From the NCBI GenBank assembly GCA_963975935.1, contig CAXBIQ010000006.1:62001-126000 (forward strand): 64,000 bases of DNA, read 5' to 3'. The notes beneath the pieces are model-generated. The model was not told the DNA's origin. It did not search any database and saw only the letters and a program-made list of their open reading frames with translations. Positions 52,736-58,748 of the stretch are shown piece by piece; the first letter of the stretch is position 1, and the number at the start of each line of letters is the position of its first letter. Made by a program: the position numbers and the translations under genes. The DNA is from Planktosalinus sp963975935 (lineage in GTDB: Bacteria; Bacteroidota; Bacteroidia; Flavobacteriales; Flavobacteriaceae).

Positions 52736-54685
52736 ATGAGCAGCAAAAACGAATTTGAAAACATCGCATTTGACCTTCCGAAGAACCAGTCCAATGTCAT
52801 TAAGGTAATTGGCGTTGGCGGCGGTGGAAGCAATGCCATCAATCATATGTTCCAGCAGGGAATAAAAGGAGTGGATTTTGTGATTTGTAATACAGATTCA
52901 CAAGCACTTGAAAACAGCCCCGTGCCCATTAAAATCCAGTTGGGAGTCTCTTTGACCGAAGGACTGGGGGCAGGAGCAAACCCTGAAATTGGTAAAGATG
53001 CCGCTATTGAAAGTATGGATGAGATTAAATCCATGTTATCCACAAATACCAAGATGATTTTTATCACTGCGGGAATGGGTGGGGGAACCGGAACAGGAGC
53101 CGCTCCCATTATCGCTAAAATGGCTAAAGAACTGGATGTGCTTACGGTGGGGATTGTGACAATTCCGTTTCAGTTTGAAGGCAAAATGCGTAATGACCAG
53201 GCACAAATAGGTGTGGAGAACTTACGCAGAAATGTTGATTCGCTCATCGTTATCAACAACAACAAATTAAGGGAAGTCTACGGCAATCTTGGCTTTAAGG
53301 CCGGCTTTTCAAAAGCAGATGAAGTTTTGGCAACCGCTTCACGTGGGATCGCCGAGGTAATTACACACCACTATACCCAAAACATTGACTTGCGTGATGC
53401 CAGAACAGTTCTTGCAAACAGCGGGACTGCGATTATGGGTAGTGCCACCGCAGTGGGTTCAAATCGTGCACACGAGGCCATTACTAAAGCACTTGATTCG
53501 CCTTTATTGAATGATAACAAAATTTCCGGAGCTAAAAATGTATTGCTGCTCATTGTTTCCGGAGGAGAAGAAATTACCATTGACGAAATAGGCGAAATAA
53601 GTGACCACATTCAAAATGAAGCCGGTCACGGTGCCAATATCATTATGGGTGTGGGAGAAGATGAAAGTTTGGATAATGCCATTTCCGTTACGGTTATTGC
53701 TACAGGTTTTAATGCTGAGCAACAAAATGAAATTGTCAATACTGAAACCAAAAAAATTATTCACACCCTGGAAGACGAACAGGCTGCTGAGCACGTTTTG
53801 GTATCTAAAAAGAACCCCTCTTCAAACACACCTAAAGCTGAGGAAAGTACCAAGCCTGAAGCACCCGTTATAAAACACACCCTGTTTGATGACGAAGCGG
53901 AAGATGAAGGTCCGGTTCCCAAGAATTTTGAAGGGTATATTCCCACTTCAGAATTCCTGAAGAATATTACTGTTTCCTATGAAGAAGTAGTTGTGGATAA
54001 CATGGATAGTTTTGATCAGGAATATGTAAACAAGATGGAAGTCAATGACTTTATCATTGTTGAAGCGATTTCAGAAAAAGAGGCCCCAAAAGCACCTGAA
54101 GAGAAGGAAGATAAAAATCAAATGTTAATGTTTGATATGCCTTTAAATAAAGTGAACGATAAAGAAGAAGAGGACAATAATGTAAATGAAATTGAAGTTA
54201 AAGATTCCATTGAAATCATTCCTGTTACTGAAGTTTCTGAAGAAGGTGAAAAAAGATACAGTTTAGATGACTATCAGGAAATGGAAGATATGTTAACCGG
54301 GTCAAAAAAATCAAAAGATAAAATTAAAAACGATGAACCTGTTGATGAAGAACTTGTTTTTGAAAAACGTACGGTTTCAGAAAGTCAGGAAAAGAATGAA
54401 AGTGAAGAAGCAGACCCGATGAATACATCCATTTCAGATTTACTGAAAAGGCGCACCGAAGAGCGCAAGCAAAAAATGAAAGCGTTCAATTATAAGTTCA
54501 ACAATCAGTCTGTATCCCGCATTGATGAACTTGAAAAACAACCTGCATACAAGCGTCTGGGTATAGACCTGAATGAAACTAAAGGTGATGGCAGTAAAAT
54601 ATCAAGAACAACGCTGTCAACAGACGAAAATGACGAAATACAATTGCGTAGCAACAATTCATTTTTACACGATAATGTAGATTAA
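52736..54685 (+). CDS. ftsZ: Cell-division tubulin homologue FtsZ, long-tailed form
   Basis: 649 residues. The GTPase domain occupies about residues 1-330: GVGGGGSNAINHM at the N-terminus, the tubulin signature GGGTGTGAAP, and the T7 loop region ENLRRNVDSLIVINNN. It is followed by an acidic low-complexity linker of about 300 residues (Glu/Lys/Asp-rich), much longer than in E. coli, and a C-terminal peptide (LRSNNSFLHDNVD) without the usual proteobacterial core motif. FtsZ assembles the division ring and binds FtsA. It is the last gene of the cluster; a terminator follows. Confidence 0.97.
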   Translation: MSSKNEFENIAFDLPKNQSNVIKVIGVGGGGSNAINHMFQQGIKGVDFVICNTDSQALENSPVPIKIQLGVSLTEGLGAGANPEIGKDAAIESMDEIKSMLSTNTKMIFITAGMGGGTGTGAAPIIAKMAKELDVLTVGIVTIPFQFEGKMRNDQAQIGVENLRRNVDSLIVINNNKLREVYGNLGFKAGFSKADEVLATASRGIAEVITHHYTQNIDLRDARTVLANSGTAIMGSATAVGSNRAHEAITKALDSPLLNDNKISGAKNVLLLIVSGGEEITIDEIGEISDHIQNEAGHGANIIMGVGEDESLDNAISVTVIATGFNAEQQNEIVNTETKKIIHTLEDEQAAEHVLVSKKNPSSNTPKAEESTKPEAPVIKHTLFDDEAEDEGPVPKNFEGYIPTSEFLKNITVSYEEVVVDNMDSFDQEYVNKMEVNDFIIVEAISEKEAPKAPEEKEDKNQMLMFDMPLNKVNDKEEEDNNVNEIEVKDSIEIIPVTEVSEEGEKRYSLDDYQEMEDMLTGSKKSKDKIKNDEPVDEELVFEKRTVSESQEKNESEEADPMNTSISDLLKRRTEERKQKMKAFNYKFNNQSVSRIDELEKQPAYKRLGIDLNETKGDGSKISRTTLSTDENDEIQLRSNNSFLHDNVD

Positions 54686-54728
54686 CCTTAAAGCAATTAA
54701 GAGTAAGTTTAGTGTTAGATTTGCTTCA

Positions 54729-54771
54729 AAACCCCCGATAGTAACTTGTTGCTGTGGGGGTTTATTTTTTA
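54729..54771 (+). terminator. Intrinsic terminator at the end of the dcw cluster
   Basis: AAACCCCC (54729-54736) pairs perfectly with GGGGGTTT (54756-54763), and the inner TAGTA...GCTG region adds further pairs. A long T-rich run follows. Confidence 0.75.
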
Positions 54772-54784
54772 TGGATTTTTGACG

Positions 54785-54792
54785 TATATTCG
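54785..54792 (+). promoter_or_regulatory. Promoter-like element TATATTCG upstream of the yqeY-like gene
   Basis: It lies 25 bases before the ATG, within TTTTGACGTATATTCG, which differs by one base from the stretch upstream of aroA. Confidence 0.4.
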
Positions 54793-54817
54793 CAGTCCAA
54801 AATTAAAATAAATACAG

Positions 54818-55267
54818 ATGAGTTTGCAAGAGAATGTAATGACGGCTATGAAAGATGCCATGAAAAGCAAAGATGCCAATGCATTAACCTCATTGCGTGC
54901 CATTAAATCTGAGCTTTTGCTGGCACAAACAGAAACGGGTTCCAAAGAAGAACTGACTGAAGAACAGGAAATTAAAATCCTTCAAAAACTGGTCAAGCAA
55001 CGCAAGGAAAGTGCTGCTATATTCCAGGAACAAGGAAGAGAAGACCTGGCACAACCGGAATTGGATCAAGCTGCCGTTATTGAAAAATTCCTGCCGGAGC
55101 AAATGAGTGAGGAAGAGGTTGCTAAAGTTGTAGATGCTATGATAGCTAAAACCGGTGCCGGTTCCATGAAAGATATGGGAATGGTTATGGGGATGGTCAA
55201 TAAAGAAATCGCCGGTAAAGCAGATGGAAAGACCGTTGCGATGCTTGTGAAACAGAAATTAAGTTAA
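54818..55267 (+). CDS. GatB/YqeY domain protein
   Basis: 149 residues, no signal peptide. Mostly helical, with the YqeY pattern: MTAMKDAMKSKDANALTSLRAIKSEL at the N-terminus, ILQKLVKQRKESAAIF in the middle, and SMKDMGMVMGMVNKEIAGKADGKTVAMLVKQKL at the C-terminus. The family is related to the tRNA-binding tail of GatB and is often linked to tRNA metabolism, but no function is established. Placed after ftsZ, as in many Flavobacteriaceae, with its own promoter element. Confidence 0.9.
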   Translation: MSLQENVMTAMKDAMKSKDANALTSLRAIKSELLLAQTETGSKEELTEEQEIKILQKLVKQRKESAAIFQEQGREDLAQPELDQAAVIEKFLPEQMSEEEVAKVVDAMIAKTGAGSMKDMGMVMGMVNKEIAGKADGKTVAMLVKQKLS

Positions 55268-55279
55268 TAATTTTAATGA

Positions 55280-55330
55280 GATTCCCGCTTTACTACTTTG
55301 CTAAAGCTTCATAGTACAAAGTCGCGGGAA
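55280..55330. repeat. Hairpin repeat, copy A (ATTCCCGC...GCGGGAAT)
   Basis: ATTCCCGC (55280-55287) and GCGGGAAT (55323-55330) pair perfectly. Inside is a second stem with ACTTTG and CAAAGT. Copy B at 55437-55456 has the same outer arms but only a 4-base loop. Both are followed by GTGAGGC and the tRNA 5' end. Confidence 0.65.
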
Positions 55331-55336
55331 TATGTG

Positions 55337-55395
55337 AGGCTTCGTAGTTCAACTGAATAGTCCGCCTTTGGCGGATCGGTTTTGAGGGTTTTGAG
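55337..55395 (+). pseudogene. Degenerate partial copy of the tRNA-Arg gene
   Basis: Bases 55341-55359 (TCGTAGTTCAACTGAATAG) are the same as tRNA positions through the D arm (55465-55483, one difference at the first base). After that the anticodon arm is replaced by the palindrome TCCGCCTTTGGCGGA (55360-55374), followed by a TGAGGGTTTTGAG stretch that recalls the variable arm. It cannot fold as a tRNA. Confidence 0.6.
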
Positions 55396-55436
55396 AAAGA
55401 AGTATAAAAGAAAATATTTGAAAGATTGATTAATAA

Positions 55437-55456
55437 GATTCCCGCCTTCGCGGGAA
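55437..55456. repeat. Hairpin repeat, copy B
   Basis: ATTCCCGC (55437-55444), loop CTTC, GCGGGAAT (55449-55456). It sits 4 bases before the tRNA-Arg gene, as copy A sits 6 bases before the tRNA fragment. Confidence 0.65.
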
Positions 55457-55460
55457 TGTG

Positions 55461-55534
55461 AGGCCGCGTAGTTCAACTGAATAGAATATCAGATTTCGGC
55501 TCTGAGGGTTGGGGGTTTGAATCCCTCCGCGGTC
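55461..55534 (+). tRNA. tRNA-Arg, anticodon TCG
   Basis: 74 bases. Acceptor GGCCGCG/CGCGGTC (one G-T pair), D arm GTTC/GAAT with a 9-base loop, anticodon stem TCAGA/TCTGA with the loop TTTCGGC (anticodon TCG at 55495-55497, reading CGA), variable GGGTT, T arm GGGGG/CCCTC with loop TTTGAAT, discriminator A; the CCA end is not encoded. Position 19 is A and position 56 is T, in place of the usual G19 and C56, so the elbow pair would be A-U. A terminator hairpin follows. Confidence 0.8.
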
Positions 55535-55540
55535 ACGAAT

Positions 55541-55598
55541 AAATGTTGCAAAAAGAAAAAACGCCAAGTTTACTTGAGCGTTTTTTTGTTTGCAACAT
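55541..55598 (+). terminator. Nested terminator hairpin after tRNA-Arg
   Basis: The inner stem is formed by AAAAAACGCCAAG and CTTGAGCGTTTTTT (about 55555-55584, one bulged A) and ends in a T-run. Outside it AATGTTGCAAA (55541-55551) pairs perfectly with TTTGCAACATT (55588-55598). Confidence 0.75.
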
Positions 55599-55641
55599 TT
55601 TCAAAGCGGAGCCTTGAGGGATCACCGCAGGTAATCCTTGA

Positions 55642-55680
55642 GCCAAGTTTACTTGAGCTTTTTTGTGTGCAACATTTCTC
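55642..55680 (+). repeat. Second copy of the terminator module
   Basis: CCAAGTTTACTTGAGC (55642-55657) repeats 55563-55578 exactly, 79 bases downstream, and is again followed by a T-run and GCAACATTT. The flank GGGATCACC (near 55619 and 55709) is also repeated, so the unit was duplicated in tandem. Confidence 0.6.
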
Positions 55681-55743
55681 ATCACGAACATGTTCGGGGG
55701 GAACTTGTAGGGATCACCACAGTGAGAAGCAATAAATTTATCA

Positions 55744-57513
55744 TTAATCAATTGTAGGTTTTTCCTTTACTACAAATGGTTTTGTAACAGATACTGCTTG
55801 CCCATCATCAGAGAAACCCTCTATGACGATTTCATAAATTCCCTCGTTATCTGAGGTGTAAAAATTGAATTTATATTCACTGGATTGAATTTTTAATTTT
55901 GGTTCCCAAAGGAGTTGTGACCTGTAATCGGGCAATCTGTCATATGATATATTTTCTAAATTATAGTTTTGTTTAAAATATTCTTTTCGGTACTCAGGCC
56001 TAAAGTGATTGAAGGAAAGGATTTCTATATCTTCATTTTCTTCATAGAAGTTTTTATCAAATGTTTCGATCACTATAATACCCTGAAAAAAATCTCCTTG
56101 ATAGAAATATTTATCTCTGAATAATTTAATTTTTTTAATTTGAAAAGCATTTAAGTCATACAAAATATGGTGATCTTGTATGAATAAACCATCGACCATT
56201 ACTAATGGTGCCTCATAATGAAATAATTCAACATAACCTTTCACTTTCAAACGATACTCACTGTCTTTAGATTGGTTTTTTTCAAACCAACTGTGTTTAA
56301 CTATTTCAGTCATGGTTTCCTGAAGGGTAGGAAAACGGGTATAGTCATCTAAATTGTATGTAGTAAAAACTGCTCCATAAATATCTTTGTCAGGGTTGTG
56401 AATTACTACCGGGGTATCTTGCCTCAAGGACGAATAGCTGTCTTCAATTTGGGTTTTTATACTTCTCTCTATGATTTTTTCCTTTTTTCCTTTGTTAACT
56501 TTGAGTTTTTCAAAATTTAAAAATGAAAAATCAATTTCTTCCTGTTTATCTATTTGTATGCTGAATTTGTCACGATCTGGTCCCAAAATCTGGAGAAATA
56601 CTTTATTGGATATATAGTCTTCATCAATATTAAAGGTAAAATGACCTTCTTTATTTGTATTGCTTATTTTTAGTACAGTACTTTCTTCAGGAATAGATAA
56701 AACAATACTTTGATAATCTACAGACAATCCTTCTGTTTTTGGTGTAATTTTTCCCGAGAGTACTTCACCATCTAGTTCTGGTTGCATTTTTATTTTAGAA
56801 TTTAAAGCATTTGTATTGATAGGGTCTACATGATTATGGTGTATATCCGGTTTTTTGATATGGATAATATCATCTTTTTTCCTTACTGAAACAGAATATA
56901 CCCCATTCCATTTGAAATCATTATTAATGAGTTTAACATTTACATCTTCTCTCAAAGAATAATGCGTTTTTAAAAGTTCCATTTGAAAAAAAGCATCTTT
57001 ATTTTGAATGTATTCAGAGGGTGGTTTTCTTGGAATAGAATCTTCCTGTACAACCGTTGTTAATTTTTCATCTAAGGGCATATATGGGTTTAGGATGCCC
57101 AAATCTGCAATAAAAAACCTATCAGTCTCTTGATTGAAGGTCAAAGCTGTGTAGGCAATCAATTTATACTGACCACTTGGAATAGAGGTGGGGATTAAAA
57201 AATCTGAGAACCCCTCGCCTTTGATTAATTTTATTTTCTGTTTAGACAAAATATTATTATTATCTCCAACGATTGTTACATAAGCAATTTTACTGTCATT
57301 ACCGGGACTATTAGTCTCCTTATTCAGACAATAAACTTTAAAATAGAGACGCTCTCCGCTAAAAAGGCTTGTGGAACTTAAGTGAACATATACTTTTTCT
57401 TCCGGAACCTTGTGTGTTTTATTTGCGGTAGTAAATTGATTTAAACCAAATGATTTTCCAAATATGGTTAAAGCAATTAAAAGTATAATATAATTGTATG
57501 GAAGCGTTTTCAT
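55744..57513 (-). CDS. Secreted MG2-like protein of a TonB-receptor operon
   Basis: 589 residues with a signal peptide. The region after it (YVHLSSTSLFSGERLYFKVYCLN to LTFNQETDRFFIADLGILNPY) has the look of a macroglobulin-type MG2 domain. A later beta domain and, near the C-terminus, a plug-like stretch (PLVMVDGLFIQDHHILYDLNAFQIKKIKLF, then FFQGIIVIETF) follow. No enzyme motif was seen. It is last in a minus-strand operon with a TonB receptor and a DUF4249 lipoprotein, so a role in ligand handling at the outer membrane is inferred. The same trio occurs in many Flavobacteriaceae. Confidence 0.7.
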   Translation of the reverse strand: MKTLPYNYIILLIALTIFGKSFGLNQFTTANKTHKVPEEKVYVHLSSTSLFSGERLYFKVYCLNKETNSPGNDSKIAYVTIVGDNNNILSKQKIKLIKGEGFSDFLIPTSIPSGQYKLIAYTALTFNQETDRFFIADLGILNPYMPLDEKLTTVVQEDSIPRKPPSEYIQNKDAFFQMELLKTHYSLREDVNVKLINNDFKWNGVYSVSVRKKDDIIHIKKPDIHHNHVDPINTNALNSKIKMQPELDGEVLSGKITPKTEGLSVDYQSIVLSIPEESTVLKISNTNKEGHFTFNIDEDYISNKVFLQILGPDRDKFSIQIDKQEEIDFSFLNFEKLKVNKGKKEKIIERSIKTQIEDSYSSLRQDTPVVIHNPDKDIYGAVFTTYNLDDYTRFPTLQETMTEIVKHSWFEKNQSKDSEYRLKVKGYVELFHYEAPLVMVDGLFIQDHHILYDLNAFQIKKIKLFRDKYFYQGDFFQGIIVIETFDKNFYEENEDIEILSFNHFRPEYRKEYFKQNYNLENISYDRLPDYRSQLLWEPKLKIQSSEYKFNFYTSDNEGIYEIVIEGFSDDGQAVSVTKPFVVKEKPTID

Positions 57514-57524
57514 AGTAAGAATAT

Positions 57525-58745
57525 TTAATCAATCCAAAAATCGGGTTCAACGTTTGTGCCTGAAGCAGTACAATCTCCACATTCTCTTCTAACAACTTTG
57601 TACGGTCCCTCACCAGGTTGTGGCTCTAAATTGTCTTCATAATATTTAACTCGGTTGCTTGTAACAAAAGTACTCAAGTAGCAAAGCCCGGCCCTGCTTA
57701 GTAATGGTGGTGAGGACACTTGGCATGGTATAATAGGGTAGGGCTCCCCGGGAAATAAATCATCCCAATTAAAAAAATATCTCAACTGGCTTACTGCTGA
57801 GACAGAGAAAAAACCAATTACTTTTTCATTAGGAGAGCTAATAGAATTTAAATTACCTTCAACAAATCCTGACTGAATTTGAAAGAAAAGGTTTCCCTCT
57901 TCACTTAATTCGTTTCTTTTTTTAAAATAATTATAAGCATTTGAGGTAATCACAAATTGTTTTAATAAAATGCTATACCGATGCGCTATGATGGTGTTGT
58001 CTTTTTTTATGAATTTAACTTCAAAATTACTTAGCTGGTCTTGTTCTAAACTTAAAGTTTCAGTTACAATAATTTCTATTGAAGATTCAGTATTATAGCA
58101 GATTCTTTCTTCTTGTTGCTTTACAGTCTTTATAACATTACAATTTTCAGGATCTTCTTCATCTTCAGCGATTAACTCATTATATCTCCAGAGTGGGGCA
58201 ATAATTTTATAAGTTTCTTCATATTCAAAACGGAAATAATTTGCATTTCCAGTGGGGCTAACGTTGCTAACCTGAATAGATACACCGTTTTCTCCAAGTC
58301 CAGTAGTCTCAGCAATGGCATTCACTTCCGAAATTTCTGAAACGGGGGTTAATTGTTCTGGTGTTGAGCTAAATTCCCTGCCATCTTGAGTTTGGATGTA
58401 TAAAGTATACTCAATATCTGGTTGTGCTTCAAAAGCTTGCGTTGATAAATATGTTCCTGGTGAATCTTCGGTAAAAGTATAGGTGGGTGTGCCATCTACA
58501 AGGACTTGAACTAATGCTCCTGACTCAAAAGCTGGCCCGTCCTCTTCAAACTCAAATGAATTTGATAAAAGAATTTCATGTTTTTTGTATTCATTTGTGA
58601 TAGTGCCTTCTATGACCAGAATACGCTCAAAGCTTTCAGTATTTAATTCAATTTCTTCCACACAACCACAAAAAGCTAAAACCAAGCCGATGGCTAAATA
58701 ACTAGATAGGCACGTCAATTTTTTATATAACTGTAATTTTCTCAT
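57525..58745 (-). CDS. DUF4249 lipoprotein
   Basis: 406 residues. The N-terminal hydrophobic stretch ends in a Cys-rich lipobox (LAFCGC), so it is predicted to be lipid-anchored in the outer membrane. The remainder fits DUF4249: an initial ERILVIEGTITNEYKKHEILLSNSF beta strand set, Pro/Thr-rich repeats in the middle and a Cys-containing C-terminus with RRECGDCTASGTNVEPDFW. The family accompanies TonB-dependent receptors and has no known activity. It is 3 bases from the receptor gene and 11 bases from the MG2-like gene. Confidence 0.88.
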   Translation of the reverse strand: MRKLQLYKKLTCLSSYLAIGLVLAFCGCVEEIELNTESFERILVIEGTITNEYKKHEILLSNSFEFEEDGPAFESGALVQVLVDGTPTYTFTEDSPGTYLSTQAFEAQPDIEYTLYIQTQDGREFSSTPEQLTPVSEISEVNAIAETTGLGENGVSIQVSNVSPTGNANYFRFEYEETYKIIAPLWRYNELIAEDEEDPENCNVIKTVKQQEERICYNTESSIEIIVTETLSLEQDQLSNFEVKFIKKDNTIIAHRYSILLKQFVITSNAYNYFKKRNELSEEGNLFFQIQSGFVEGNLNSISSPNEKVIGFFSVSAVSQLRYFFNWDDLFPGEPYPIIPCQVSSPPLLSRAGLCYLSTFVTSNRVKYYEDNLEPQPGEGPYKVVRRECGDCTASGTNVEPDFWID

Positions 58746-58748
58746 TTG

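Larger units (their letters stand above)
55268..55743. other. Repeat-rich spacer around tRNA-Arg
   Basis: 476 bases without a protein gene. From left to right: a long hairpin with ATTCCCGC/GCGGGAAT ends (55280-55330), a broken tRNA copy (55337-55395), a second ATTCCCGC/GCGGGAAT hairpin (55437-55456), the tRNA-Arg gene (55461-55534), a nested terminator hairpin (55541-55598) and a second copy of part of it (55642-55675). The whole spacer looks like a duplicated and partly decayed tRNA locus. Confidence 0.7.

Noticed and set aside
39301..54685. Looking for missing murF and ddl inside the dcw cluster as deletions
   Set aside because: Bacteroidota clusters usually lack them here; gene spacing shows no scar.
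55517..55751. Frames of 72 codons on both strands across the tRNA spacer
   Set aside because: They run through the tRNA 3' end, the terminator hairpins and their tandem duplication, so their apparent conservation comes from the repeats.
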